Of a DNA stretch of 64,000 nucleotides, positions 1 to 8,019 are shown in pieces (position 1 is the first letter of the stretch; each line of letters starts with the position of its first letter). A program made the translations under genes and the position numbers. This DNA is from Trinickia mobilis (GTDB lineage Bacteria > Pseudomonadota > Gammaproteobacteria > Burkholderiales > Burkholderiaceae): the NCBI RefSeq assembly GCF_017315705.1, contig NZ_JAFLRF010000007.1, positions 214,872 through 278,871 of the forward strand, written 5' to 3'. The notes under the pieces are model-generated. The model did no database searches, was not told the origin of the DNA, and saw nothing but the letters and a program-made list of their open reading frames with translations.

Positions 1-250
1 GGATCTGGCTGGCGGTATCGGTCTCGTCCTTGATGCCGTTCGTGATCAGGTCGAACTGGCTGGCGTTGTGCTTCTGATAGTCCTTCGCGCCGGTTTCCAT
101 GGTCAGGAAGAACTCGTTGGCGAGCGACTTCATCACGAGGGCGACCTTCGGCTTCTTCGGCGCCTGAGCAAAGGCGGAAAACGGCATCGCCGCGGCGGCG
201 GCAAGGACGACGGCGGCGGTCAGCACGCGGCGACGAATGCGGTGATTCAT
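1..250 (-). CDS. Sugar ABC transporter substrate-binding protein, N-terminal part (runs off left edge)
   Basis: Only the first 83 codons are in the window. The protein begins with an Arg-rich n-region, an Ala/Val hydrophobic core and an AFA|Q signal-peptidase site near residue 29, so it is exported to the periplasm. The mature start (KPKVALVMKSLANEFF) matches the first strand of the ribose-binding (RbsB) type periplasmic domain, where the MKSLxNxFF pattern is typical of sugar binders. The ATG is preceded by AAGGAG at a good distance. The permease and ATPase partners are expected further left, outside the window, and the sugar cannot be told from this part. Confidence 0.8.
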   Translation of the reverse strand, partial: MNHRIRRRVLTAAVVLAAAAAMPFSAFAQAPKKPKVALVMKSLANEFFLTMETGAKDYQKHNASQFDLITNGIKDETDTASQI

Positions 251-484
251 GCAAGTCTCCTTTTGCTTATGGGCTCGGGACGAGCCGTTTTTTGATGTGA
301 GCGGGAGCGCCTATGCTGGACCGTTATTGCGAAGCGCGCAAGGATGGGCCTCGAAGGCTGGGGTTTCTGCTAAGACAAGCAAGGAAGCAAAGGGCCGGCG
401 CCGCAGGCCATGCGGCGCCAAGACAAGGCAGGGAGCGGAAGGGAGCGGGAAGGAAGCGGATTGGACGCGGGCGCCGCAATGCGG

Positions 485-766
485 CTAGAGCCCCTCGACG
501 GACTGTCCGTCCACCTTGCCGTCGATGATGTCGCGCGCGTACTGCACGCCGGTCTTGTGCGCTTCGATTTGACTTTCGAAGGGATCATGCTCCGGCACGC
601 CGAACATTTCGGACTTGCCGTGCTCGCCGCTCAACTGCCGCGAAATGGTGACGACGATATCGAAGCGCCGCGGCCCATCGGGCACCTCGTTGCCTTCCTT
701 TGCGCGGCGCAGGGCTTGGACCGCGATCGCAAAGCCTTTGTATTGCTCCGATAGAGGAACCGACAT
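485..766 (-). CDS. Conserved hypothetical protein, 93 aa
   Basis: A short soluble protein with balanced amino-acid use. It has a GGAG ribosome binding site seven bases before the ATG, so it looks like a real gene. There is no signal peptide, membrane segment or motif that I recognise. It contains an N-terminal YKGFAIAVQALRR stretch and a C-terminal acidic tail (DIIDGKVDGQSVEGL). I believe similar small proteins occur in other Burkholderia, but the function is unknown. It is transcribed in the same direction as the binding-protein gene to its left and separated from it by about 230 bases, so it may be independently expressed. Confidence 0.6.
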   Translation of the reverse strand: MSVPLSEQYKGFAIAVQALRRAKEGNEVPDGPRRFDIVVTISRQLSGEHGKSEMFGVPEHDPFESQIEAHKTGVQYARDIIDGKVDGQSVEGL

Positions 767-977
767 CGCAAACTCCGTTTGGATGGAATGATCCCGTCAC
801 GGCTTGCTGTCAGCCGATACGCGGCGCCCCGACGGCGCGCGCCCGGGATACTGGTCCGCGTACGCAAGACCCGTTCCGCTCGGATCGTGGCCAATCTGCC
901 GCCCGATTGCCGTAGCGTTGCCGCTCGCGCAACCCGCATGCGCGCCGGAATTCGATCTCCGGATCGCTCGACGCTTG

Positions 978-1008
978 AATTACCGGCAAATTTGAAGAAA
1001 TTACCGGC
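978..1008. repeat. Two direct copies of AATTACCGGC, 21 bp apart
   Basis: Within the 392-base gap between the 93-aa gene and psiF, the decamer aattaccggc occurs at 978-987 and 999-1008. A 21-bp spacing puts both copies on the same face of the helix, as in tandem regulator sites. It lies about 150 bases before psiF. Nothing else was recognised in this gap. A regulatory role is only inferred. Confidence 0.3.
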
Positions 1009-1158
1009 GGCTTTTTCGGCTTGGCATTTCTAGCTTTTATTGGGATGGCTTTGCCATAATGCGACGGCGCCCAGCCCGCTCGAGTCGATCGAGGTCCGAG
1101 CGGCAACCTGCGCGCGGTCGCATCGCCAATAACGCTAATCCCCCGTTTGGAGTGTCGA

Positions 1159-1467
1159 ATGAAGATCCGATCCGCTATCGCCCTGTCTGCGTATGCCGCC
1201 GTTCTCGCCGGCGCCACGCTCGCCTCTCCGGCTTTCGCGCAAAACAGCCAGCAATCGAAGATGACGATGTGCAACCAGCAGGCCGGCGACAAGAAAGGCG
1301 ATGACCGCAAGGCATTCATGAAGGACTGCTTGTCGAAGAACTCGGCCGCCAGCGCGAAGCCGATGACGCAGCAAGAAAAGATGACCCTGTGCAACAAGCA
1401 AGCCGGCGACAAGAAAGGCGACGACCGCAAGGCATTCATGAAGGACTGCCTGAGCAACAAGAGCTAA
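1159..1467 (+). CDS. psiF: PsiF family repeat protein, exported
   Basis: A 102-residue secreted protein. The signal peptide ends at AFA|Q (near residue 24). Two near-identical PsiF repeats follow, each with the pattern MTxCNxQAGDKKGDDRKAF and ending in MKDCLS, with two cysteines per repeat. PsiF is named from E. coli as phosphate-starvation inducible, but its biochemical role is unknown. I chose the ATG at 1159, which has GGAG six bases upstream, over an in-frame TTG twelve bases earlier. The two repeats are almost identical in DNA as well, which suggests recent duplication or repeat homogenisation. Confidence 0.85.
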   Translation: MKIRSAIALSAYAAVLAGATLASPAFAQNSQQSKMTMCNQQAGDKKGDDRKAFMKDCLSKNSAASAKPMTQQEKMTLCNKQAGDKKGDDRKAFMKDCLSNKS

Positions 1468-1488
1468 GCGCGGGCCGCCTCCTGTCGT

Positions 1489-1510
1489 CCCGGGCTTCGC
1501 TCGGCCCGGG
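1489..1510. terminator. GC hairpin after psiF (terminator-like, no T-tract)
   Basis: The arms CCCGGGC and GCCCGGG enclose an 8-base loop 22 bases after the psiF stop codon. No run of T follows, so it may stabilise the 3' end rather than act as an intrinsic terminator. Confidence 0.35.
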
Positions 1511-1707
1511 CTGAGCGCCGCACCGCCGTGCGCTTGCGGCCGCTCTTGTCCTGCCTTGTTCGGTGATCGCCGCGCGTGCGATCGCAATGCGGCGATATGT
1601 CGCATTTTCTTCTATGATGGCTGCGAAGACGGTCCGCTCCCCAATACGACAATGCGCCATCGGGCCGCCGTCTCGTCGTTGATGCGTAAAGCATTGCGGA
1701 GGCTGGA

Positions 1708-2151
1708 ATGGCATGGAGACAAAACCGCTGGTTCAGGCGGTGGCTGATCGTCATCATCTTCTGGTTGGTGCCGGTGATGATTGTCGCGGTACACGAGATC
1801 CGGGACGAGATGGCCTATAACACGGTCGACCTCAACAACGCGCTCACGACCTGGACCTTCACCGACGCCCAGCGCGCCGCGGGCGCCCCTGCCCGCTGCC
1901 ACGGCAAGCCGGACGAGGCGCGCTCGGCCGGCTGCCCGGCCGATGTCCTTGCCGCCAATGCGGCACGCCAACAAGAAGCCATCGACGAATACGCGCTCAG
2001 AAAAAGCACGCTCGCGAGCTATCTCTGGCACGCGTTCGTCGGCTATTGGGTGGTTCCTGCGGCGTTCATTTTTGCGGTCGGCCTGGTGATCGCGGGCATC
2101 CGCCGCGCCTTGCGCCGGCCGCCCGCCGTGAAAAGCCCGGCGAATCATTGA
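1708..2151 (+). CDS. Two-TM membrane protein, unknown function, 147 aa
   Basis: The protein has a hydrophobic segment at about residues 12-30 (LIVIIFWLVPVMIVAVH) and another at about 108-130 (WVVPAAFIFAVGLVIAGI). A hydrophilic loop of about 75 residues lies between them and contains two cysteines (ARCHGKPDEARSAGC). By the positive-inside rule, the RR-rich N-terminus and the RRALRR C-terminus are cytoplasmic, so the loop is periplasmic and its cysteines could form a disulfide. It resembles small conserved Burkholderia membrane proteins, but no named family was recognised. It stands alone between psiF and the SYLF lipoprotein gene, on the same strand as both. Confidence 0.65.
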   Translation: MAWRQNRWFRRWLIVIIFWLVPVMIVAVHEIRDEMAYNTVDLNNALTTWTFTDAQRAAGAPARCHGKPDEARSAGCPADVLAANAARQQEAIDEYALRKSTLASYLWHAFVGYWVVPAAFIFAVGLVIAGIRRALRRPPAVKSPANH

Positions 2152-2349
2152 CCGTTGCGGGCCGGGCACGGTTTCTGCCTGTCAAGCAAGTGAAAGGCCG
2201 CTTTCAAAGTGTTCCAGACGCCCTAACATTGCGCAAAAAGCAATGTTTATCGAACCGCTCAGAATCACCGAAACGAACCGTCGGTTGGCATTAATGACCG
2301 TCCAGCAAGGCTTTCCGAGATGAAGTCAGGGTTTAGAAACTTGTCTCTG

Positions 2350-2358
2350 TGTTATAAC
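2350..2358 (+). promoter_or_regulatory. Possible extended -10 promoter (TGTTATAAC) upstream of the SYLF lipoprotein gene
   Basis: TGT followed directly by TATAAC lies 60 bases before the lipoprotein ATG, in an unusually AT-rich stretch for this genome. No convincing -35 is present 17 bases upstream, which is tolerated with an extended -10 element. The assignment is by eye. Confidence 0.4.
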
Positions 2359-2418
2359 GCTTCGTACAAACCTCTCATTTTGTGAGGTTTTCCTTGAAGA
2401 TCCACGACGGAGAAAAAG

Positions 2419-3006
2419 ATGCAAAAACGCAAACTGATGCTCAAGGCAGCAGCGGCGATCGTAGTCGGCAGCCTCGCGCTGGCTGGCTGCACGACCACGC
2501 CGAATCAGCCCGATACCAGCGCCACCAATGCGTCCAAGCGCCAGTCGATCAACGCCAGCGTGGACGCCACGATGTCGCGTCTCTTTGCCACGGTGCCCGG
2601 CTCGCGTGAGCTCGTCGGCAAAGCCCGCGGCGTGCTGGTGTTCCCGTCGGTCATCCAGGCCGGCTTGATCGTCGGCGGCCAATATGGCGAAGGTGCGCTG
2701 CGCGTAGGCGGCAGCACGGTCGGCTACTACAGCACGGCCACCGGCTCGTTAGGCCTGCAGGCCGGCGCACAATCGAAGGCGATCGTGTTCCTGTTCATGA
2801 CGCAGGACTCGCTCGACAAATTCCGCAGCTCGGACGGCTGGTCGGCCGGCGGCGACGCCTCGGTCGCGCTCGTGAAGATGGGCGCCAACGGTGCGGTCGA
2901 CACGACAACGGCCACCTCGCCGGTCGAGGTGTTCGTGCTGACGAACGCGGGCCTGATGGGCGATCTGTCGCTGCAAGGCACGAAGGTCTCGCGCCTCAAT
3001 ATCTAA
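2419..3006 (+). CDS. BPSL1445-type SYLF-domain lipoprotein
   Basis: A 195-residue lipoprotein. A hydrophobic signal is followed by the lipobox LAGC, with Cys24 as the lipidated residue, and then a Thr/Pro/Asn linker. The body is a YSC84/SYLF domain (about residues 50-195) with typical features such as ARGVLVFPSVIQAGLIVGGQ, GYYSTATGSLGLQAG and the C-terminal LSLQGTKVSRLNI. SYLF domains bind lipids in eukaryotes. In Burkholderia this family is an outer-membrane-associated, serologically recognised lipoprotein of unclear function. The gene is monocistronic, with its own AT-rich promoter region and a strong terminator after it. Confidence 0.85.
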   Translation: MQKRKLMLKAAAAIVVGSLALAGCTTTPNQPDTSATNASKRQSINASVDATMSRLFATVPGSRELVGKARGVLVFPSVIQAGLIVGGQYGEGALRVGGSTVGYYSTATGSLGLQAGAQSKAIVFLFMTQDSLDKFRSSDGWSAGGDASVALVKMGANGAVDTTTATSPVEVFVLTNAGLMGDLSLQGTKVSRLNI

Positions 3007-3055
3007 GCGGCGCGCCGAGTAAGCGCTCTGCACTCACTCGGGTCGGCACAAGCAG

Positions 3056-3086
3056 AAACGGCGATGCATTGCGCATCGCCGTTTTC
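3056..3086 (+). terminator. Rho-independent terminator after the SYLF lipoprotein gene
   Basis: Perfect arms CGGCGATGC and GCATCGCCG around a 5-base loop, with AAA before the left arm and TTTT after the right arm. It lies 50 bases after the stop codon and just before the convergent GT4 gene end, so it may act on both sides. Confidence 0.8.
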
Positions 3087-3107
3087 ATTGGCTCACTGCT
3101 AACGCGT

Positions 3108-4175
3108 TCAGTTCGACGTCGTGTCGACCACCTTGAAGCGCGAGCGCTTCTGCGCGCGAATCACGGCCTGGTACGCCTCGAGATACTGCTTGGCCATCCG
3201 GTGCGACGTGAAGCGCTCTTCGAAGCGCTGCCGGACACGCTTGCGCGGCACCGTATGCAGGCGGTTGACGGCCGCCACGGCGCTGATCTCGTCTTCGACG
3301 ATGAAGCCCGAGATGCCCTCGTCGATCACTTCCTGCACCGCGCCTCGATTGAACGCGATGACCGGCGTGCCGCAGGCCATCGCTTCGATCATCACTAGGC
3401 CGAACGGCTCCGGCCAGTCGATCGGGAACAACAGCGCATGCGCGCCCGACAGAAATTCGGCTTTCTGATGATCGGCGATCTCGCCGATGAACTCGACGTG
3501 CGGCAGATCGAAGAGCGGTTTGATGTCGCGTTCGAAGTATTCGCGGTCGGCGGCGTCGATCTTGGCGGCGATCCGGATCGGCAGCCCGCAGCGCGACGCG
3601 ATGCGGATGGCCGTGTCGACGCGTTTTTCCGGCGAGATCCGGCCGAGGAACGCGAGGTACCGCTGCTCGACCGGCTGCGGCGTGTAGAGCATTTCCGGCA
3701 GACCGTGGTAGACCGTCGTCAGCCATTTGGCCTGCGGCAGCGGCGCGCGCTGCGAATCGGAGATCGAGATCACGGGCGCCGTGTTGAACGTGTCGAACAC
3801 CGGCTGCTGCTCGGGCAGGTCGAGGCGGCCGTGCAGCGTCGTGACGAACGCCGTGTCCTGCCGCTTGAACAGCGAGAACGAGTAGTAGTCCATGTGGAAG
3901 TGCAGGACGTCGAACTCTTCGGCCTGACGCCGCACCATTTCCATGAGCAGCATGTGCGGCGCGATTCGGTCGCGGATCGCCGGGTCCAGGCGCAATGCGC
4001 GCGGCCACACCGCTTCGAGTTTCGCGCTCGTCTGAGAGTCGCCGCTGGCAAAAAGTGTCACATCGTGGCCGAGATCGACCAGCGCCTCCGTGATGTACGA
4101 CACGACGCGCTCCGTGCCGCCGTAGAGCTTCGGGGGCACCGACTCGGTCAGAGGGGCGATCTGCGCAATCTTCAT
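3108..4175 (-). CDS. Glycosyltransferase family 4
   Basis: A 355-residue GT-B enzyme that transfers a sugar from a nucleotide donor, probably in the cytoplasm. The N-terminal acceptor domain has the Gly-rich turn PPKLYGGTERVVSYI (about residues 14-28). The C-terminal domain has the GRISPEKRVDTAI donor-site strand (about 178) and the E-x7-E signature EPFGLVMIEAMACGTPVIAF (about 257-276). A GGAGAG site precedes the ATG. It lies downstream of otsA on the same strand, about 220 bases away. This suggests a link to trehalose or another compatible glucoside, but acceptor and donor cannot be assigned from sequence. Confidence 0.85.
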   Translation of the reverse strand: MKIAQIAPLTESVPPKLYGGTERVVSYITEALVDLGHDVTLFASGDSQTSAKLEAVWPRALRLDPAIRDRIAPHMLLMEMVRRQAEEFDVLHFHMDYYSFSLFKRQDTAFVTTLHGRLDLPEQQPVFDTFNTAPVISISDSQRAPLPQAKWLTTVYHGLPEMLYTPQPVEQRYLAFLGRISPEKRVDTAIRIASRCGLPIRIAAKIDAADREYFERDIKPLFDLPHVEFIGEIADHQKAEFLSGAHALLFPIDWPEPFGLVMIEAMACGTPVIAFNRGAVQEVIDEGISGFIVEDEISAVAAVNRLHTVPRKRVRQRFEERFTSHRMAKQYLEAYQAVIRAQKRSRFKVVDTTSN

Positions 4176-4395
4176 GTTTCTGGCTCTCCATGTCTGGACG
4201 GGCAGGCCGTCGCAGGTAGCGGCTCTCGCGGCCGCTGGGTTCCCCGGGGGGCGGCAACTCGCCGTTCCGGCCGCTGCCCCGCCCGCTTCTTCGGTTCATC
4301 TCGCCTCGATTATCGCGGATCGTGCGCAAACCGACGGGAAGTATTGCACTTCCTCGGTCCTGTTACAGTCGCGAAACATCCGAGCTTGGGGTTGC

Positions 4396-5787
4396 TCAGG
4401 GCCGGCGCACGGGCACGCCGCGCAGATCGGCCAGGAACGCGTCGCGCCAGACGCCGAGATTGTTCTGGCGCAACACCGCCATGTTGGCCTGATGGCGGCG
4501 CTTGCGCTCGGCGAGCGGCATCGACAGCGCACGCTGCAACGCCTCCGACATGCCGGTGATGTCGTGCGGATTGACGAGCAGCGCGGACGTAAGCTCGTCG
4601 GCGGCGCCCGCAAAGCACGACAGCACGAGCACGCCGGGATCGTCCGGATTCTGCGCGGCGACGTACTCCTTCGCGACGAGGTTCATGCCGTCGCGCAGCG
4701 GCGTGACGAAGCCGACCTGCGACTCGCGAAAGAGCGACATCAGCTTCAAGCGGTCGTAGCGCTGGTTCAGGTAGCGAATCGCCGTGTAATCGAGCCCCGA
4801 ATAGCGGCCGTTGATCCGTCCGGCTTCGTACTCGAGGTTCTGGCGGATTTGCTGATAAGTATCGACGTCGGAGCGCGTCGGCGGCGCGATCTGCACGAGC
4901 GTGACGTTGCCGCGCCACTCGGGCGCCTTCTCGAGCAGCTGCTCGAACGCGCGAAAGCGTTCGACAAGGCCTTTCGAATAGTCGAGCCGGTCGACGCTCA
5001 TGATGAGCTTGCGCCCTTCGAGGCTTTCCTTGAGTTCCAGCACGTCCTGGCGGCTTTCGCAGCGCTCGGCCTGCGCGGCGATCTCGTCCGGAAACACGCC
5101 GATCCGGTAGACGCCGGTGCGAAGCGTCCGGCCGAACGCCTCGACCTGCCCGCCCGGCCCCACGGTGCCGCGCGCGTGGCGGACGATGTAGTCGTGAAAG
5201 GCGGTCTGGTCCGTTTCCGTCTGGAAGCCCAGCAGGTCGTAGCAGCACAGCGACTTCACGAGATCCTCGTGCGGCGGCACGTTGAGCAGGATCTGCGGTG
5301 ACGGAAATGGAATATGCAGAAAAAAACCAAGCCGGTTGCCGATGCCTTCCTGGCGCAGCGCCTCGGCAAACGGAATCAGGTGGTAATCGTGGACCCAGAC
5401 GATGTCGTCCGGGGCGAGCAGCTTGATGAGCTTGTGCGCGAGCCACGCGTTGACGCGCCGGTAGCCCGCATAGTCGTCGCGCTCGTAGACGGCGAGATCG
5501 TTGCGATAGTGGAACACGGGCCACAGCATCGCGTTCGAAAAGCCGCGGTAGTACTGGTCGTAGTCGCGCCGCGGCAGGCCGACGGTAGCGAAGGTGACGG
5601 CGCCGTCCACTTCGAGCGTCGGCCCGGCGTTCGCGACCGTCTCGCTGACGACGTCCCCGCTCCAGCCGAACCACACGCCGCCCATATCCTTCAACGCACC
5701 GAACACGGCGACCGCGAGGCCGCCCGCCGAGCCTTTGGTTTCCGTCGGCGTCGCGACGCGGTTTGAGACCACCACTAAGCGGCCCAT
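4396..5787 (-). CDS. otsA: Alpha,alpha-trehalose-phosphate synthase (GT20)
   Basis: A 463-residue cytoplasmic enzyme that makes trehalose-6-phosphate from UDP-glucose and glucose-6-phosphate. Family signatures are in order: VVVSNRVATP with SAGGLAVAV at the N-terminus, GWSGDV, VHDYHLIPFAEALR, GFFLHIPFPS, VDRLDYSKGLVERFRAFE, and TPLRDGMNLVAKEYVA with the acid pair in the C-terminal domain. The length fits E. coli OtsA (about 470). No otsB phosphatase gene is adjacent. The downstream partner is a GT4 glycosyltransferase and upstream is an unrelated small secreted protein gene, so the phosphatase must lie elsewhere. Confidence 0.92.
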   Translation of the reverse strand: MGRLVVVSNRVATPTETKGSAGGLAVAVFGALKDMGGVWFGWSGDVVSETVANAGPTLEVDGAVTFATVGLPRRDYDQYYRGFSNAMLWPVFHYRNDLAVYERDDYAGYRRVNAWLAHKLIKLLAPDDIVWVHDYHLIPFAEALRQEGIGNRLGFFLHIPFPSPQILLNVPPHEDLVKSLCCYDLLGFQTETDQTAFHDYIVRHARGTVGPGGQVEAFGRTLRTGVYRIGVFPDEIAAQAERCESRQDVLELKESLEGRKLIMSVDRLDYSKGLVERFRAFEQLLEKAPEWRGNVTLVQIAPPTRSDVDTYQQIRQNLEYEAGRINGRYSGLDYTAIRYLNQRYDRLKLMSLFRESQVGFVTPLRDGMNLVAKEYVAAQNPDDPGVLVLSCFAGAADELTSALLVNPHDITGMSEALQRALSMPLAERKRRHQANMAVLRQNNLGVWRDAFLADLRGVPVRRP

Positions 5788-5833
5788 GGCGTCAGCTCAG
5801 CTCACTCAGTACGCGCCGGGCCGCCCCAAGCGC

Positions 5834-5880
5834 ACTGACTGCCCCCTCGGGGGGCAGCGAACGCAGTGAGCGTGGGGGCT
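5834..5880. repeat. Burkholderia-type intergenic palindrome element
   Basis: TGCCCCCT and GGGGGGCA form a tight hairpin, followed by a GCAGTGAGCGTGGGGGC tail, between the Rap1a/Tai gene and otsA. It resembles short dispersed elements common in this genus, and it could also work as a transcript-end hairpin for the upstream gene. The family assignment is from memory. Confidence 0.5.
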
Positions 5881-5891
5881 GTTTCATTTCA

Positions 5892-6245
5892 TTAGTTCGG
5901 CTTGCACGGGAACGCCTTGCCGAGTCCAAGCGCGATCACCGTGCTCGCGTTGTAGTTCGCGGAGTTCGGATTTTCGGCGACGTATTTGCGCACGGCATCG
6001 GTCATCTGTTGCGTGCGCGTGTCCGGCGGCAGGCAGAAATATTGGCCGACCCGCGGGCCGGTGGTGCCGCCGATGGCGTCGATCGTGTTGTACACGCCGT
6101 CAGCCGCGCCCTCGATATAGGCCGCACATGCGCTGCGCGATGCAACGTCGGTCCTCGTGCACAGCTTGTTGAGGTCGCCTCCCGTGAACGCGGCGGCCGT
6201 AAGCGGCACGGCCAGCGCGCCGGCGCATATCAAAGCCCGCAGCAT
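5892..6245 (-). CDS. Rap1a/Tai family protein, exported
   Basis: A 117-residue secreted protein. The signal peptide MLRALICAGALAVPLTAAAF is followed by the Rap1a/Tai pattern: GDLNKLCT, SACAAYIEGAADG, FCLPPD, and a C-terminal ASTVIALGLGKAFPC. The four conserved cysteines fit two disulfides. Tai/Rap1a proteins are periplasmic immunity proteins that neutralise type VI secretion amidase effectors in Serratia and Enterobacter. Many stand-alone homologues in Burkholderia have no effector neighbour, as here, so the immunity role is not supported by context. The ATG at 6245 has AAAGGA just upstream, and the longer in-frame ORF was rejected. Confidence 0.75.
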   Translation of the reverse strand: MLRALICAGALAVPLTAAAFTGGDLNKLCTRTDVASRSACAAYIEGAADGVYNTIDAIGGTTGPRVGQYFCLPPDTRTQQMTDAVRKYVAENPNSANYNASTVIALGLGKAFPCKPN

Positions 6246-6339
6246 GGTTTTCCTTTCATTTGAGCGGTGTATCGCGGTGTGGGGATCGGCGTTCAGAGGC
6301 CGATTGAATGAGCGCGGCGAGCGCCGCGCTGCAACTTGG

Positions 6340-7119
6340 TTATTTTGCACTGTTTTGTGACGCGGCAGGCGCCGCGGACGGAGTCGTCTGCACGCTCTGC
6401 AGCCGCGCCGTCAGGCCTTCGGTCACGTCTTTCGCGTGATATTGCTTCGCGAAATCGAGCGCGGTCAGGCCTAGCTGATTCTTGATGGTCGGATCGGCGC
6501 CCGCGTCGAGCAGCACCTTGACGGTCGTGATGTGATTGCCGCGCGCGGCCATCATCAGCGGCGTCGTGCCGTTGGGCGAGCCGGCGTCGATGTAGGCCGA
6601 GTGGTCGATCAGGAGCTGCACGACGTCGTCATGGCCGTTCGCCGCCGCGTAGTGCAGCGGCGCCCAGCCCTTCTTGTTGACCTCGGCGTCCTTGCTGATC
6701 AGAAGCTTGACGAGGTCCACGTCGCCGTTCAGCGCGGCGAGCATCATCGCGTTCTCGCCGGCCGGGTCGAGCTTTTCGAGGTCCGTTTTCGGGTTCGCGA
6801 TCAGCGCGGCCGCCACCTGGTCGGACTTTTCGCGCGCCGCGATCACGAGGATCGGCATGCCGTTCTGATCGGTGAGGTTCGGGTCCATGCCGTTCGCGAG
6901 CTGCTTGTCGACTTCCTTCACGTCGTCGAACTTGACCGCCTTGATCATCGTGTCGGCAGGCGACGCGTACGCGGCCTGCGAAACGAACGCCGCGCACATC
7001 AGTCCGCCCGCGAGCGCCAGCGAAACGCGTCCGGCGCGCCGGACGATCCCATGACGCAGCGCGCCCGAATGGTTCGAAGCCGTCGCGATGGCTTGCGACT
7101 CAGTCATGATATTGTTCAT
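6340..7119 (-). CDS. Ankyrin repeat protein, exported
   Basis: About 259 residues. A basic N-terminus and a hydrophobic segment (VSLALAGGLMCAAFVSQAAYA, shown here split around residue 40) end in a signal-peptidase site, so it is probably periplasmic. Five ankyrin-type repeats follow (about residues 60-225), for example GWAPLHYAAANGHDDVVQLL and GTTPLMMAARGNHITTVKVL, with a low-complexity Ala/Ser/Gln tail. Such proteins mediate protein-protein contacts, but the partner is unknown. The position just after tatD in the holB-tatD transcription unit is, as I recall, conserved in Burkholderia. The start is uncertain: ATG at 7119 was chosen over TTG at 7125 and ATG at 7107. Confidence 0.75.
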   Translation of the reverse strand: MNNIMTESQAIATASNHSGALRHGIVRRAGRVSLALAGGLMCAAFVSQAAYASPADTMIKAVKFDDVKEVDKQLANGMDPNLTDQNGMPILVIAAREKSDQVAAALIANPKTDLEKLDPAGENAMMLAALNGDVDLVKLLISKDAEVNKKGWAPLHYAAANGHDDVVQLLIDHSAYIDAGSPNGTTPLMMAARGNHITTVKVLLDAGADPTIKNQLGLTALDFAKQYHAKDVTEGLTARLQSVQTTPSAAPAASQNSAK

Positions 7120-7170
7120 ATTCAACTTTAATTTCCATCCCTAGTGCTTTGATAATAATGAACTTTGTGA

Positions 7171-7962
7171 TCACGCTACAACGGGCGCCGCGCTCTTGAA
7201 CAGGTGGAAGAAGTTCTGCGTCGTGGCAGCGGCCAGCTCCGCTTCCGGCATCTCGCGCTGCTGGGCGATGAAGCGTCCGACATAACTTACGTACGCAGGT
7301 TCATTGGGTTTGCCGCGATACGGCACGGGCGCAAGGTATGGCGAGTCCGTTTCGATCAGGAGACGCTCGAGCGGCACGCGCCGCGCGACGTCCTGCACGT
7401 CGGTCGCGTTCTTGAACGTGACGATGCCCGACAGCGAAATGTAAAAATTCTGTGCGAGCGCGCGTTCGGCAATTGCCCACGGCTCGGTGAAGCAATGCAT
7501 CACGCCGCCCGGCACGCCTGCCCGCTCCTCTTCCATGATGCGCAGCGTGTCGTCGGACGAGGCGCGCGTGTGGACGATGAGCGGCTTCATCGTCGCGTGC
7601 GCTGCGCGGATGTGGGTGCGAAAGCGCTCGCGCTGCCACTCCATGTCGTCGATCGTGCGGCCTTCGAGGCGGTAGTAGTCGAGCCCGGTCTCGCCGATCG
7701 CGACGACTTTCGGATGCCCGGCCAGCTCGACCAGCTCGGCGACGCTCGGCTCTTTCGCATCCTCGTGATCGGGATGCACGCCGACCGACGCGTACACGTT
7801 GTCATACGCGCGCGCGATCTCGAGCACCGACGGCAGCGTCTCGAGATCGACCGACACGCACAGCGCATGCGTGACATCGTGCGCGCGCATGTTTTCAAGC
7901 ACCTGAGGCAGCCGGTCGCCGAGACCTTCGAAGTTGATATGGCAGTGCGAGTCGACAAACAT
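7171..7962 (-). CDS. tatD: TatD family metal-dependent hydrolase (DNase)
   Basis: A 263-residue cytoplasmic TIM-barrel hydrolase. The metal-binding N-terminal motif is DSHCHINFEG. Later ligands are in GETGLDYYR, PLIVHTRASSDDT, GGVMHCFTEP and IETDSPYLAP, as in E. coli TatD/YcfH, which has 3'-5' exonuclease activity. An AGGAA site precedes the ATG. It follows holB and a GNAT gene in the same direction (gap 57 bases to the GNAT stop). This conserved neighbourhood with tmk and holB suggests replication or repair housekeeping. Confidence 0.9.
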   Translation of the reverse strand: MFVDSHCHINFEGLGDRLPQVLENMRAHDVTHALCVSVDLETLPSVLEIARAYDNVYASVGVHPDHEDAKEPSVAELVELAGHPKVVAIGETGLDYYRLEGRTIDDMEWQRERFRTHIRAAHATMKPLIVHTRASSDDTLRIMEEERAGVPGGVMHCFTEPWAIAERALAQNFYISLSGIVTFKNATDVQDVARRVPLERLLIETDSPYLAPVPYRGKPNEPAYVSYVGRFIAQQREMPEAELAAATTQNFFHLFKSAAPVVA

Positions 7963-8019
7963 CGTGAGTTCCTGTGCGACAAGAGTGAAGCGGAAAAGCG
8001 TGCGCGCCGGACGCGACGG

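Noticed and set aside
4310..5674. A 454-codon minus-strand ORF in another frame of otsA
   Set aside because: Arg/Ala/Pro-rich out-of-frame reading of a confirmed gene.
5892..6245. Type VI secretion effector-immunity pair
   Set aside because: The Rap1a/Tai protein has no amidase effector or secretion gene nearby, so an immunity role cannot be supported.
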